Assembly: GCF_000816145.1 (NCBI RefSeq)
Contig: NZ_CP007141.1
Location: 1,736,001 to 1,800,000 of the forward strand
DNA: 64,000 nt
Direction of reading: 5' to 3'
Source: Pseudothermotoga hypogea DSM 11164 = NBRC 106472
GTDB lineage: Bacteria; Thermotogota; Thermotogae; Thermotogales; DSM-5069
The position numbers were made by a program, and so were the translations under genes. The notes beneath the pieces are model-generated. The model saw only the letters and a list, made by a program, of their open reading frames with translations. It ran no database searches and was not told where the DNA came from. This document shows positions 1-9,481 of this stretch, in pieces; the stretch's first letter is position 1; every line of letters starts with the position of its first letter.

Positions 1-397
1 CACAGATTTGAACCAGATCCTTTGGCTCAATCCTGTGGTCCATCAACTTGACGATCGCAACGGCCGTCGCAACTTCCAAAGCTGCGGAACTCGACAGTCC
101 TGCGCCTGTCGGCAGTGTTGAGTCTATTTGCATCTCGAAAGCTTCCACACGATAGCCTGCCTGCTCGAGCGCCCAAACAACCCCCATGACGTAGTCGGTC
201 CAGCTCCCACGTTTTTCGTTCTTCTCGACCTCTACTGTTTCGTTGTAGAGTTTCGATGTGAGGACGAATTTATTAGACAGACTCGCTTCAACTTCGACGT
301 ACCTGTCGATTGCAAAAGGCAAGACGAAACCGTCGTTGTAATCCGTGTGCTCACCTATGATGTTCACACGCCCTGGAGCTTTGATCTTAATCGTCAC
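1..397 (-). CDS. galK: Galactokinase, N-terminal part (cut by window edge)
   Basis: Phosphorylates galactose to galactose-1-phosphate with ATP, the first step of the Leloir pathway in the cytoplasm. The reading frame starts at a GTG at 397 and is open to the left edge, so only about 132 residues are visible. The galactokinase signature GRVNIIGEHTDY lies at residues 9-20, and the GHMP-kinase ATP-binding motif LPTGAGLSSSAA is near residue 93. The start codon overlaps the galT stop as GTGA, which points to translational coupling. It is the last visible gene of a five-gene leftward operon. The identification is firm; the C-terminus is outside the window. Confidence 0.95.
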   Translation of the reverse strand, partial: MTIKIKAPGRVNIIGEHTDYNDGFVLPFAIDRYVEVEASLSNKFVLTSKLYNETVEVEKNEKRGSWTDYVMGVVWALEQAGYRVEAFEMQIDSTLPTGAGLSSSAALEVATAVAIVKLMDHRIEPKDLVQIC

Positions 398-1353
398 AGC
401 TCGTTCACCTCGACCTTCCTGAGCATCTCCGCCGCTTGTTCTGGAACCATCGGGTTTATGAATGCCCAGGTGCCCGTTTCCACACTCGCCATCCATTTGA
501 TCTTGTCCTTATCCCTCTTCGGTGGATTGAACTCAACGTGCAGATGAAACAGTTCTGCGTCCAACCTCTTCATCGGCGCCTGGAAAAACATCATCATGTA
601 GGGGAACTCTTGGCCATAAAGCCCATCATATTTCAAAGTGATGATCTTGAGATGCTTAGCCAGCTCGGATCTCTCTTGAATCGTGAGCTCAGGCAAACTC
701 ATTACGTGCCTCTTTGGATAAATGTGAACCTCGAAGGGAAAGCGAGCATAGAAAGGTACGAGCGAGACGAACGAATCGGTCTCGAAAACGATTCTCTTCT
801 TGAGTTTGACTTCTTCAACAACGACATCACACACAGGGCACGAGCCTTTCTGATTTCGCCATCTTGAAAAAGCTTCGACCTTGGCGAAGATTCGCTTGGG
901 TAAGAAAGGAAAGGCATAGATCTGACCATGGGGATGTGTGAGGCTCGCTCCCACTTCTTTACCCCTGTTCTCGAAGATGAACACGTACTCGACGAAGTCG
1001 TGAGAGAAGAGTTCCACCGTTCTGTCGACCCACATTTCCACGAGCTTCTCTATCTGTCTCAAAGGCATCCCCGGCAAAGCCACATCGTGCCTGGAAGTGT
1101 AAACCACGACCTCACAGATACCGAAGGAACGTTTTTTCAGGAAGATGTCCGATTCAGATGAGACCTGTGGAGGATTCCGCTTCAACGCGGGAAATCTGTT
1201 TTCGAAACTGACCAGATCGTATTCTTCAGGTAGCTCGACACCACCGACACATATGGGACAGCTCTGCTGCGAAGGCTGCACCGGCCTTCTTTGCGTTTCG
1301 GCAGAAACGATGATCCATTCGTCCGTGAGCGGATTGTACCTGAGCTCGAGCAT
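394..1353 (-). CDS. galT: Galactose-1-phosphate uridylyltransferase
   Basis: Exchanges galactose-1-phosphate with UDP-glucose to give UDP-galactose and glucose-1-phosphate, the second Leloir step. The 319-residue protein has the expected family length. A CPIC metal-binding pair is at residues 32-35, FENRFPAL at 50-57, and the catalytic HPHGQ is at 140-144, with the middle position His142 as nucleophile. The ATG overlaps the stop of the upstream gene as TAATG, and the stop overlaps galK, so the three genes are probably translated together. Confidence 0.95.
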   Translation of the reverse strand: MLELRYNPLTDEWIIVSAETQRRPVQPSQQSCPICVGGVELPEEYDLVSFENRFPALKRNPPQVSSESDIFLKKRSFGICEVVVYTSRHDVALPGMPLRQIEKLVEMWVDRTVELFSHDFVEYVFIFENRGKEVGASLTHPHGQIYAFPFLPKRIFAKVEAFSRWRNQKGSCPVCDVVVEEVKLKKRIVFETDSFVSLVPFYARFPFEVHIYPKRHVMSLPELTIQERSELAKHLKIITLKYDGLYGQEFPYMMMFFQAPMKRLDAELFHLHVEFNPPKRDKDKIKWMASVETGTWAFINPMVPEQAAEMLRKVEVNEL

Positions 1354-2399
1354 TACGATGCCCCTTCCCGGTAAAAATGAAAGTATCTTCCATCTTCTCT
1401 CTCCAACGTTTGTTTTTTCAAGCTGGTCTTGCTTTGCTCGAAGAACCGTTCCACAGAATTTTTCGAAACGTCGATTCGTACACGTCCAGGGACGTTGAAC
1501 TCACTCACGTAAGAGATTTCATATATACTTTCTCGTTCCTGTTCGATTCTTGTGAAGATGGGATTTGTACACCTCCGCCAACCAATTGCACCGAAACCCA
1601 GCACATCCAACAGCTTCGAATCTACACCTTCCGCAGACACGTACAGAGGCAACAAGCGATTCACCAGGCCTGCAAGGACGAGCTCCTCCAGCGAGAATTC
1701 TTTGATATCGACGATCAGTCCGTCGACCTTCCCGATAGCTGAAGCAACGTTACCTTTCTGCAAGATGAAAAAACAGTCAGCGTATCTCTCGCGATACTCA
1801 TCTTTGAAGTCGTTCAGAAGAAAACACCGAACCCCTACGTTGTAGAACCTTTGAAGTTCTCCCTCACTCTCCAGCTTTACAGCGACTCTGACACCCTTCT
1901 CCAAGTACCTTCTCACCTCGTTGTCTTCGTCCGAAGAAAGCAGCAAAAAAGCACTTCGCTGATCGAACTTTTCGTCAAAGGAACCCTTCATCAGCAAAGT
2001 CTTTGGCGTCTTTATGCAGAGATTGCACTCACTCCACAGGACTTGGTAGAAAGTCTTGAGCAGGTTCAGTCTGTCAAAACCTCGAACGATAACTATGAGA
2101 GTCTCAACGAGTGGCTTCGCAAAAACAACCACCTGCTCAGCGTCTTCTTCGATCCGAAATTCTCCCAAACCTGCAAAACCAACGAGTGTGTCGTTCTCCA
2201 TGAAGACGTGCTTGAGAGATCGTTCCGAGAAGGACCAGCACGATATTCTATTGCATCTTAAGATCTCGAATGGTTTTTCATCGCTTCTTTTGAGTTTCGC
2301 CACGACAGCGTTCTTTGAATCGATCTTCTTGAGTGAAAACCTGGCATCGTGGAATGAATCTTCGAAAAACTTCGATACCTCGTTGTTCAGTACTCTCAC
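1353..2399 (-). CDS. Shortened GH36 alpha-galactosidase relative, probably not catalytic
   Basis: The 348-residue protein occupies the place where Thermotoga species carry galA next to galT and galK. Its C-terminus (TSLKKQTLEREDGRYFHFY) closely resembles the end of Thermotoga maritima GalA as I remember it (SSLKKRVVKREDGRNFYFY), so common descent is likely. GalA is about 552 residues. I cannot find the GH36 catalytic core here: no GWCSWYHY-like motif, no YFKIDF nucleophile block and no RIGPDTAPFW block. A VDGLIVDI stretch may be the remains of a barrel strand. GTG start at 2399 with GAGGTG upstream. It is an intact frame with normal codon use, so it may have a new non-catalytic role; loss in progress is the alternative. 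Confidence 0.6.
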   Translation of the reverse strand: MRVLNNEVSKFFEDSFHDARFSLKKIDSKNAVVAKLKRSDEKPFEILRCNRISCWSFSERSLKHVFMENDTLVGFAGLGEFRIEEDAEQVVVFAKPLVETLIVIVRGFDRLNLLKTFYQVLWSECNLCIKTPKTLLMKGSFDEKFDQRSAFLLLSSDEDNEVRRYLEKGVRVAVKLESEGELQRFYNVGVRCFLLNDFKDEYRERYADCFFILQKGNVASAIGKVDGLIVDIKEFSLEELVLAGLVNRLLPLYVSAEGVDSKLLDVLGFGAIGWRRCTNPIFTRIEQERESIYEISYVSEFNVPGRVRIDVSKNSVERFFEQSKTSLKKQTLEREDGRYFHFYREGAS

Positions 2400-2402
2400 G
2401 TC

Positions 2403-3164
2403 TCAACGCACCTCGAATTCAACTTCGAATGTTTGCTCCACGTTTCTATCTATTAGCACACATTTGACCGTGTAAAGACCTGGCTCCAATTGCTCCTGGA
2501 CCTCGATCACGGCCGCAGGATACGTTATCGCTTGTGTAACCATCGCACCTGGCTCTGGCGATTCAACGTGTGCCCTCAGATAGATTCTTCTCTCAGCAAA
2601 TCTCACTTCGTCGATCTTAACGGAGTATCCGCCGGTGTTTTTCTGACCCGCGTCAACCCTCAGAAAGACCTTCTGACCCCTTTCGAAAACATGTGTTTCT
2701 CTCATCGACTCATCGAGTACATGAACGCCAGGTTCCATGCCTCCGCGCGACAGTTGCTTGGTTGAGAAGGTGCACCTTTTTGGAATCTCTACGACGAAAC
2801 CGTTCAGATTCAAAGATCTTGTGTTCGATGGCAGTACAAAGAGATGCTGGGGCATGTAGATGTATATACCGCTCCTCTCCCCGCTCAGGCGGATTTCGTG
2901 TGTGAAGTCGTCCGATTCTATGACGATCTTGAAGGCGTACTCCTCCTGTCCAGGCACCGAGACGGGCGAGAAAATCCAGCCCTTCACTAAGATGACGAGG
3001 TCAGGTTCGTAGCTCAGGACCATGTACTGGAAGTTGGCCGACTTCGTGCCCACCCATTCGTACAATTCGTTGGGCAATACCTTTCCAACGGGCGTGTAGT
3101 AGATCATCGCCAAAACCACACTCGACACACACAATAAGAAAACAATCGTGAGGCGCACGTGCAT
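2403..3164 (-). CDS. Secreted protein with PrcB C-terminal-type domain
   Basis: Residues 1-20 form a signal peptide or N-terminal anchor (RLTIVFLLCVSSVVLA). The middle part is not recognised. Near the C-terminus the segment NTGGYSVKIDEV followed by RIYLRAHVESPEPG and VTQAITYPAAVIEV matches the PrcB_C domain pattern, named after a protease-complex subunit of Treponema; it is usually found in exported proteins of unknown function. Three starts are possible: TTG at 3179 (GGGGA upstream), ATG at 3164, or GTG at 3158, which has the best spacing to GAGG. It lies within the galactose operon, only four bases from its neighbours, so it is co-transcribed, but nothing shows a role in galactose use. Confidence 0.7.
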   Translation of the reverse strand: MHVRLTIVFLLCVSSVVLAMIYYTPVGKVLPNELYEWVGTKSANFQYMVLSYEPDLVILVKGWIFSPVSVPGQEEYAFKIVIESDDFTHEIRLSGERSGIYIYMPQHLFVLPSNTRSLNLNGFVVEIPKRCTFSTKQLSRGGMEPGVHVLDESMRETHVFERGQKVFLRVDAGQKNTGGYSVKIDEVRFAERRIYLRAHVESPEPGAMVTQAITYPAAVIEVQEQLEPGLYTVKCVLIDRNVEQTFEVEFEVR

Positions 3165-3168
3165 CGCC

Positions 3169-3852
3169 TCACAGTTCAAGTTCGTCCCCGGGTTTCATGA
3201 TGACGCACTCCACGTTCAGTTTCTCGACTTCTTCTTTGAACTTTTCGGGATCGGATTTGATCACTGGCCACGTGTCGTAGTGCATCGGTACGACTATGCG
3301 AGGTTGGATCATTTTCACCGCTTCTATCGCGTCCCAGAGGTCCATAACGAAGTTGCCTCCTATGGGGAGAAACGTCAAATCGATGTTTTCTCTTCTCAAA
3401 AGCTCCATGTCTTTGGTCAATCCGGTGTCTCCGGCATGATAGATCTTTTTACCATCGATCTCGATCAGAAAACCACAGGGATTTCCTGCGTACACTGGCA
3501 GATCTTCCTCCACGATACTCGAACCATGGAGCGCTGGCGTCAACTTCACACTACCAAAATCAAAAACGTATTTGCCACCTATGTGCATGGGATGGGTACT
3601 GATACCGTGTCTCGAGATGTAGCTACAAAGCTCAAAGTTCGCTATCACTGTCGAGCCGTCGCGTTTTGCCAGAGTCACGGTGTCTCCCAAATGGTCTGCA
3701 TGCCCGTGTGTCACGAGTATGTAATCTATCTTCGGGATGTCTTCAAGCTTGATCGGTGCTTGTGGATTGTTCGTGATGAAAGGATCGATGATGATTCTCT
3801 TATCTTCGTGGATGATCAGCACAGCTGCGTGACCCAAATATCTCACTTTCAC
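3169..3852 (-). CDS. Metallo-beta-lactamase-fold hydrolase, UPF0173 family
   Basis: A cytoplasmic metal-dependent hydrolase of the UPF0173 family; the substrate is not known for the family. The zinc-binding HGHADH motif ([10 protein letters not shown]) is present, with further metal-ligand His/Asp in AGDTG and in the C-terminal PMHYDTWP. The protein is about the family length (227 residues) and opens with [12 protein letters not shown], as its relatives do. I chose the GTG at 3852 because GGAGG lies eight bases upstream; the longer frame to 3867 would place the start inside the ribosome binding site. It is the first gene of the leftward operon and is divergent from nadE. Confidence 0.9.
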   Translation of the reverse strand: MKVRYLGHAAVLIIHEDKRIIIDPFITNNPQAPIKLEDIPKIDYILVTHGHADHLGDTVTLAKRDGSTVIANFELCSYISRHGISTHPMHIGGKYVFDFGSVKLTPALHGSSIVEEDLPVYAGNPCGFLIEIDGKKIYHAGDTGLTKDMELLRRENIDLTFLPIGGNFVMDLWDAIEAVKMIQPRIVVPMHYDTWPVIKSDPEKFKEEVEKLNVECVIMKPGDELEL

Positions 3853-3879
3853 TGGCCCCACCTCCACAACTTATTTTAA

Positions 3880-3901
3880 CACGTTTCTACTCTCAAACGT
3901 G
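3880..3901. promoter_or_regulatory. Inverted repeat between divergent genes
   Basis: CACGTTT at 3880-3886 and AAACGTG at 3895-3901 form a perfect 7-bp inverted repeat with an 8-bp spacer in the 76-bp gap between the UPF0173 gene and nadE. The size and position fit a binding site for a dimeric regulator acting on one or both genes. This is inference from symmetry alone; no regulator gene is adjacent. Confidence 0.35.
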
Positions 3902-3928
3902 GTGATATCATTTATTTGGTGATCGTAC

Positions 3929-5659
3929 ATGAAGAGAATCAGGCTCACTATTGCTCAGCTCAATCCGACCCTTGGTGACTTCGAGGGTAACGTTCGCAAG
4001 GCAAAGCTTGCATTAGAACAGGCTCACGCTCTACAGAGTGACTTGCTACTCATACCCGAACTGTTCATCCCGGGTTATCCTCCTGAGGATCTTGCCTTCA
4101 GGCTCTCTTTCTTGAAGGCCAATCGGAAGGCATTGGAGGAGTTCGTGGAGAGTACAGCCAACAAAAAGGTTGTATCCATCGTGGGTTTCATGGATTTCGA
4201 CGAGGACCTGTACAACGCCGCTGCAGTTGTGTACGACGGTCAGGTTAAAGGCGTTTACAGAAAGATCTTCCTTCCCAACTACAGCGTGTTTGACGAGAAA
4301 AGATACTTTCGGGCCGGTGACAGATTGCTTATGCTGAAATTCGGTTCTGCCAAGGTGGGAGTGACCATATGCGAAGATATCTGGAGTCCTGCCGAGCCTC
4401 TTACTTCACTGGTCAGCGGACTCGGAACGCAACTCGTTGTGAACATCTCGGCTTCTCCATACTGGGTTGGAAAGCCGAGGTTCAGAGAATCGTACGTGTC
4501 GATGAAGGCTTACGAATACCATGTAGCGATAGCTTATTGCAACATGGTCGGCGGCCAGGACGAGATCGTCTTCGATGGATCGAGTTTCGTTTGTGATGCG
4601 AACGGTCAATTGCTCGCACGGTCGAAATCCTTCGAGGAAGATCTGCTCACAGTGGACGTCGATCTCGATGAGAATCTCAGAGTGAACTTGACTGAACCTC
4701 GGCGTCGTTACACGTACGTGGAGAACTCGCCGGTGGAAGTTCTACAGTTCGATGAACCGAAACAGAAAAAACAACACTTGACACCTTCGATTGCACACCC
4801 CCACACGAGAGAACAAGAAATGTTCATGGCGCTCGTAACAGGACTCAGAGATTACGTGAGAAAGAATGGCTTCACGAAAGTCGTTTTGGGCTTGAGCGGT
4901 GGAATGGATTCTTCTTTGGTTGCAGCAATAGCGGTCGAAGCACTCGGAGCGGAGAACGTGAAGGGCGTTCTTATGCCTTCGATGTACACATCGAGAGAAA
5001 GCATCGAGGATGCCTCTCTCCTGGCCGAAAACCTCGGGATCGAGACTTTCACGATACCCATCAACAAAGTTTACGAAGGATACTTACAGGCACTTGCATC
5101 AGTGTTTTCAAACATGCCAAGCGACACAACAGAAGAAAACATTCAAGCGCGCATCAGGGGAAACTATCTGATGGCGCTTTCGAACAAGTTTGGCTGGTTG
5201 GTTTTGACCACTGGCAACAAGAGCGAGCTCGCCACTGGCTACTGTACCCTCTATGGTGACACGGCGGGAGGCTTCGCCGTCATAAAAGATGTCTACAAGA
5301 CCGATGTCTACAGAATAGCACGTTGGTACAACGACTGGAAAGGCAGAGAAATAATACCGCAACGGGTTTTCGTCAAACCACCGACGGCCGAGTTGAGACC
5401 CAATCAAACGGATCAGGAGAAGCTTCCACCCTACGAAGTGCTCGATGGCATACTGCGTCTCTACATTGACGAAGGTCTCGACGCGCAAGAAATAGTGCAA
5501 AAAGGCTATGACGCTTCTGTCGTCGAAAAAGTTCTACGAATGATCCATGCGAGCGAGTACAAAAGAAGACAAGCCCCCATAGGAACAAAGATATCTGTCA
5601 GAGCTTTCGGCAAAGATTGGCGGATGCCTATGACGAACAAGTTTAGAGAGATCATTTAG
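3929..5659 (+). CDS. nadE: Glutamine-dependent NAD+ synthetase
   Basis: Makes NAD+ from deamido-NAD+, ATP and glutamine, the last step of NAD biosynthesis. The 576-residue protein has the two-domain form: an N-terminal nitrilase-like glutaminase (residues 1 to about 270) with the Glu of PELFIPGYPPED, the Lys of YRKIFLP and the Cys of VTICEDIW, and a C-terminal synthetase with the PP-loop GLSGGMDSS followed by TGNKSELATGY. ATG start with GGTGA nearby. It appears to be a single-gene unit. Confidence 0.95.
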   Translation: MKRIRLTIAQLNPTLGDFEGNVRKAKLALEQAHALQSDLLLIPELFIPGYPPEDLAFRLSFLKANRKALEEFVESTANKKVVSIVGFMDFDEDLYNAAAVVYDGQVKGVYRKIFLPNYSVFDEKRYFRAGDRLLMLKFGSAKVGVTICEDIWSPAEPLTSLVSGLGTQLVVNISASPYWVGKPRFRESYVSMKAYEYHVAIAYCNMVGGQDEIVFDGSSFVCDANGQLLARSKSFEEDLLTVDVDLDENLRVNLTEPRRRYTYVENSPVEVLQFDEPKQKKQHLTPSIAHPHTREQEMFMALVTGLRDYVRKNGFTKVVLGLSGGMDSSLVAAIAVEALGAENVKGVLMPSMYTSRESIEDASLLAENLGIETFTIPINKVYEGYLQALASVFSNMPSDTTEENIQARIRGNYLMALSNKFGWLVLTTGNKSELATGYCTLYGDTAGGFAVIKDVYKTDVYRIARWYNDWKGREIIPQRVFVKPPTAELRPNQTDQEKLPPYEVLDGILRLYIDEGLDAQEIVQKGYDASVVEKVLRMIHASEYKRRQAPIGTKISVRAFGKDWRMPMTNKFREII

Positions 5660-5767
5660 ACGAGCCAAACTCACTCTGTTCTGAAGTCTCCGCCGACTGA
5701 GATCGCTCTTCAGCAAGGACCTGTCTCGTGTTTTGCTCAAGGTATGCGCTCTCAGACACCTCGCTCG

Positions 5768-7477
5768 TTAGGTGAAGTCCTCACTTCGGGTGGCTTTGGG
5801 GCCAACGATGTTTTCTTTCATCCAGTTTCTCTTTTTCAGAGATTTCTCCACGAAGACCTCTTCGCCCGTCAGCGGGTCAATTCCACTGTAGTACATCGCA
5901 GTGCTCAAAGTACCAGGTGCAGGTGTGAATATTTGAACCTGCTGCGGTTTGTAGCCAAGCTTGCTTTGTATGAACTTCTTCAAATAATCGTTCTCCTTTT
6001 CAGATTCTCCAGGATGCGCCACGATGAAGTACCCTATCACGTACCTCTCCTTGCCTTGGAGTCTGGCGAGCTTCTCGAATTTTTCTTTGAAGGCGAGGAA
6101 CAGTTCAGCGGGAGGCTTTCTCATGAACTTCAAGACCTTGGGATGCGCGTGTTCCGGAGCGAGTTTCAACTGGCCCGGCGTGAAGAGAACCAGCTCTTTG
6201 ATGAATTCTTCACCCGACGGATCTGACAGAACCAGATCGTGCCTGATGCCGGAAGAAACGAACACGTGTCTCACCTTCGCTATCGACTTGATTTTGCGTA
6301 GTAAATTCAAAAATGATGAATGGTTCGGCACGGCCCGTTCACAGGGGCTCGGAAAGACACAGTAACGTGCGCATTGCCCATGTGTTTCTCTCCTTTCACA
6401 GCGTGCACCGTATAAATTAGCGGTCGGTCCGCCAACATCGCTTATGATTCCTTTGAAGTCTGGATGTTTTGTCAACTGCTTCACTTCTTCCAGTATCGAT
6501 TCTTCACTTCTGTAGACGACGTGCGTGGTTTGATGGTGCGTCAGTGCACAGAAAGAACAGTTACCATAACATCCTCTCACCGCCGTGATCGAGAACTGGA
6601 CAGTGTCTATGGCCTTCACGTGTCCCATCGACTCATAGAAAGGATGTACCCTCCGCTCGAAGGGTAAAAGGTAAAGCTCGTCGAGTTCTGCTTGTTCGAG
6701 AGGCATTTCCGGTGGGTTTTGAACAACGTACCTGGTGTCTTGTTTCTGACACAGTTTGACAGATCTGAAGGGATCTGTGAGCAAAAGCTGCATCTTGACT
6801 GCCTCAGCGAACTTTTTCCTATCCATAGAGATTTCTTCATAACTTGGAAGTTCTATGGCGTCGTTTGGTTTGTGTGAACTCCAGTACATCACACCCCTGA
6901 GTTCCTTGCACCTGTCGATGTCTCCAGTTTTTTCTAAGATCCTTGCTATGTTGAGCACTGTCTTCTCAGCCATTCCGTACACGAGAAGGTCGGCCTTGCT
7001 ATCCACCAAAACGGACTTTCTGATTTTGTCTTGCCACCAATCGTAATGAGCGAACCTTCTCAGACTGGCCTCGAGGCCTCCAAGGACGATGGGCACGTCA
7101 GGGAAACACCTTCTTACCAAGTTCGCGTACACGATCGTGGCACGGTCGGGTCTTCTTCCCGCCTCACCTTTAGGACTGTAGTCGTCGTTTTTTCTCTTCT
7201 TCATCGAAGCTGTGTAGTTGGCAACCATCGAATCGACGTTTCCTGCAGTGATTCCAAAGAACAAACGTGGTCTTCCAAGGCGCGTTATGTCTCTCTCAGA
7301 TCGCCAATCTGGTTGGCCAATGACACCAACCTTGTAACCTTTTGAGACGAGGTAATGCCCAATCAGAGCAACACCAAAGGAGGGATGATCCACGTAGGCA
7401 TCTCCCGTCACGAGTATCACGTCCAGCTCATTCCAGCCGAGTTTCTTCATTTCTTCTTTCGTCGTCGGCAGAAACAT
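5768..7477 (-). CDS. YgiQ-family radical SAM protein (UPF0313)
   Basis: A radical S-adenosylmethionine protein of the YgiQ family; its reaction is not known. The family's N-terminal region runs from MFLPTTKEEMKKLGW, and the iron-sulphur cluster motif CYGNCSFC lies in the middle of the protein, preceded by ITAVRG. The C-terminal half has the LAPEH and GYFIVAHPGE segments common in this family. I chose the ATG at 7477 because GGAG lies seven bases upstream and homologues start there; the frame extends 19 codons further without a good ribosome binding site. About 569 residues, close to family length. Confidence 0.9.
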   Translation of the reverse strand: MFLPTTKEEMKKLGWNELDVILVTGDAYVDHPSFGVALIGHYLVSKGYKVGVIGQPDWRSERDITRLGRPRLFFGITAGNVDSMVANYTASMKKRKNDDYSPKGEAGRRPDRATIVYANLVRRCFPDVPIVLGGLEASLRRFAHYDWWQDKIRKSVLVDSKADLLVYGMAEKTVLNIARILEKTGDIDRCKELRGVMYWSSHKPNDAIELPSYEEISMDRKKFAEAVKMQLLLTDPFRSVKLCQKQDTRYVVQNPPEMPLEQAELDELYLLPFERRVHPFYESMGHVKAIDTVQFSITAVRGCYGNCSFCALTHHQTTHVVYRSEESILEEVKQLTKHPDFKGIISDVGGPTANLYGARCERRETHGQCARYCVFPSPCERAVPNHSSFLNLLRKIKSIAKVRHVFVSSGIRHDLVLSDPSGEEFIKELVLFTPGQLKLAPEHAHPKVLKFMRKPPAELFLAFKEKFEKLARLQGKERYVIGYFIVAHPGESEKENDYLKKFIQSKLGYKPQQVQIFTPAPGTLSTAMYYSGIDPLTGEEVFVEKSLKKRNWMKENIVGPKATRSEDFT

Positions 7478-7510
7478 GGAATCGCTCCATTTGTTTAGAT
7501 TAGCACAGTT

Positions 7511-7544
7511 GTGAAAAGAGAAAAGGGGCAGCACGCTGCCCCTT
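7511..7544 (-). terminator. Rho-independent terminator
   Basis: Reading leftward, AAGGGGCAG and CTGCCCCTT (7523-7544) form a near-perfect G+C-rich hairpin followed by TTCTCTTTTC (7511-7520). It ends the transcript of the secreted-protein gene whose stop is at 7562 and separates it from the YgiQ gene downstream. Confidence 0.85.
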
Positions 7545-7561
7545 CGAACGAGTTCGCTGAG

Positions 7562-9313
7562 TTACTCTACCTTGAAGATCACAACGATCCATCCGTCTTC
7601 ACGAAAGAGTTTCTCCAAGGACAATTCTTCAGTCAACGTTTCATTGATCTCTTCATCACTTTTCAGCTTCATCGTGACGGTTCTCGCATTCTCGTCCACT
7701 TCGTAATCTACGAGTTCGATCACCGAATAGGGTAGCCAGGTGTACCACACCACGACATCACCCAAATCCTCTGGAAATTCTCCATAATCGGCAACGTAAC
7801 TTCTAAGCGCCTCAACCAAGCTCTGTATGATCTCAGAGGCAGGTGGGATCTCGTACTTCTCATAGCTCTTGAACACGAATATGATCTGTTTTTCCTTGTC
7901 AATCTCGACCCAGTTCACGCTGTAATTCATCAATCTCATGACATCTCCCTCGCTGAGACTCGGAGCGAGAGGGCTCGTGATACCAATTTCTACGAGGAAA
8001 CTTCCGTCCTCCTCCTTGCGTGAATAAAGAACGTTCTCGGGCAAGCCTTCACCGAGGAGAGCTTCCAACTCCTCAAGGTCTTCGGGAGGATTTCTTTTCG
8101 CGTAATAGTGGGCGTCATCTATAGCTTGGACGATCCTCTGGAGCGTTGTGAATTCGCTCGGTTTCGGCATGAACTCGAAGAAGATCTCGGAAAGTAATTC
8201 TTTCAGCAGGGCGCTCGGGACCTTTGCTTTCACTATCACAGAACACGCGTCCCTGAAAAGCGAAACATCAACGATGGAACCCTCCAGAGAAAGCACGAAC
8301 CTCAGGATCGCACTGGGATCGACGTCTTTCATATCTTCATCACTCACATTTGAAAACAACAAGCCGATCCCACCTTTGGCAGGTATCTTCAGCGTGAAAT
8401 CGTCAGACTCGAACAAGATGAAATCGCCCTCCAGTTTCGACTCCAAACCCTGCACTTCAAGTGATCTCACCGCATCCTGAACGTCTTCTTCCTGTAAGTT
8501 GAACGAAATCAGAATTTTCTCTTCTTCCTGTGCCATGCTGATCGAGATGTAACTGCTCTTTAGCAAGATTTCCTCAAGACCACCCAGATCGAATTCGAAT
8601 TCTTCTAAAAGCTCTGCTGGTACTTGTTTGAGGATCGAGGTTGGCGTCAGAACACGCACGTCCGCCCGCACGAGCGTTTTCAAGCCTCGCGGTACGTTCT
8701 TTTTCTCCAGTTGTGTCAGCTCCCAGTCCGATTTGCACACTTTCTTTGATGTGATTAACAAGTCCACCATCTCGTCCTTCAGGTCCATTAGGAATTCATC
8801 CTCAGTGGGAACACCTTCACTGAAACCGAGCACGTGGAGCAAAATTCCCAGCAAGGGCACCGTGCGAACTCTTCCGTGGATCACTTTGGTCATATCAAGT
8901 TCAAGGGCCGGCAATTTTCCTTCGATCAACGCTTTCACATCCTCGATCGTGGACGGACTTGCGAAATAATACAGACCGTTGTTTTCAATCAGTTCACTGT
9001 TCTGAACGACCTCGGAAAGATTCTCCCTGACCCATTCAGGTTCGTCAGTAACCACAGAAATCTCAGTGAAGTTTCGTACGTTTTCAAATTCTTCGGACTC
9101 GAAAATTTCAAAGGCCACAGCGAGGTTCAGTGTCAGCTTTCCAAAGAAGCACACAAACCCTCTTGGCACTTCACTGGTGAACGCACCCTGCGGTAGCAAA
9201 TCCTTGACACGGTCAAATCTGTTGATCAGCAAAGCAAAATCTGACGTGATCGGTGCAAAGGCTAAGGCCATGGCGCTTGCCAGGATAGTGGTGAGCACGA
9301 TGAGCCGCCTCAC
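7562..9313 (-). CDS. Large secreted protein of unknown function
   Basis: Not recognised. The N-terminus RRLIVLTTILASAMALAFA is a signal peptide, and the rest (about 560 residues) is acidic, soluble and alternates predicted helices with short strands. Motifs such as IPAKGGIGLLF and the paired ILR/LLR segments do not identify a family to me; loose resemblance to extracytoplasmic repeat proteins is possible. I chose the GTG at 9313, seven bases from a run of G, over the TTG at 9319. It has its own promoter and terminator, so it is expressed alone, probably into the periplasm. Confidence 0.75.
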   Translation of the reverse strand: MRRLIVLTTILASAMALAFAPITSDFALLINRFDRVKDLLPQGAFTSEVPRGFVCFFGKLTLNLAVAFEIFESEEFENVRNFTEISVVTDEPEWVRENLSEVVQNSELIENNGLYYFASPSTIEDVKALIEGKLPALELDMTKVIHGRVRTVPLLGILLHVLGFSEGVPTEDEFLMDLKDEMVDLLITSKKVCKSDWELTQLEKKNVPRGLKTLVRADVRVLTPTSILKQVPAELLEEFEFDLGGLEEILLKSSYISISMAQEEEKILISFNLQEEDVQDAVRSLEVQGLESKLEGDFILFESDDFTLKIPAKGGIGLLFSNVSDEDMKDVDPSAILRFVLSLEGSIVDVSLFRDACSVIVKAKVPSALLKELLSEIFFEFMPKPSEFTTLQRIVQAIDDAHYYAKRNPPEDLEELEALLGEGLPENVLYSRKEEDGSFLVEIGITSPLAPSLSEGDVMRLMNYSVNWVEIDKEKQIIFVFKSYEKYEIPPASEIIQSLVEALRSYVADYGEFPEDLGDVVVWYTWLPYSVIELVDYEVDENARTVTMKLKSDEEINETLTEELSLEKLFREDGWIVVIFKVE

Positions 9314-9342
9314 GTTCAATCCCCCCCCTTGGAGTGTGATCC

Positions 9343-9372
9343 ATTATAGTCTGATTATACTCCCTCTAACAA
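9343..9372 (-). promoter_or_regulatory. Promoter of the secreted-protein gene
   Basis: Reading leftward, TTGTTA (9372-9367), an 18-bp spacer and TATAAT (9348-9343) give a good sigma-70-type promoter, about 30 bp upstream of the GTG at 9313. A second TATAAT lies ten bases upstream inside the spacer. Confidence 0.65.
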
Positions 9373-9449
9373 GACCATGTCGCAAGTTACCGATAAACTG
9401 GTATCTCAATATTGCCTAAGCGTGGAACCAAAACGTTCCTCGGTGGCTA

Positions 9450-9481
9450 AGAATGAATGAAAGGCTCATCTGCCGATGAGC
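9450..9481 (-). terminator. Possible terminator overlapping the glgX stop codon
   Basis: GCTCATC and GATGAGC (9464-9481) form a 7-bp hairpin that includes the glgX stop codon. Reading leftward it is followed by CTTTCATTCATTC. The tail is only moderately T-rich, so it may be a weak terminator. Confidence 0.4.
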
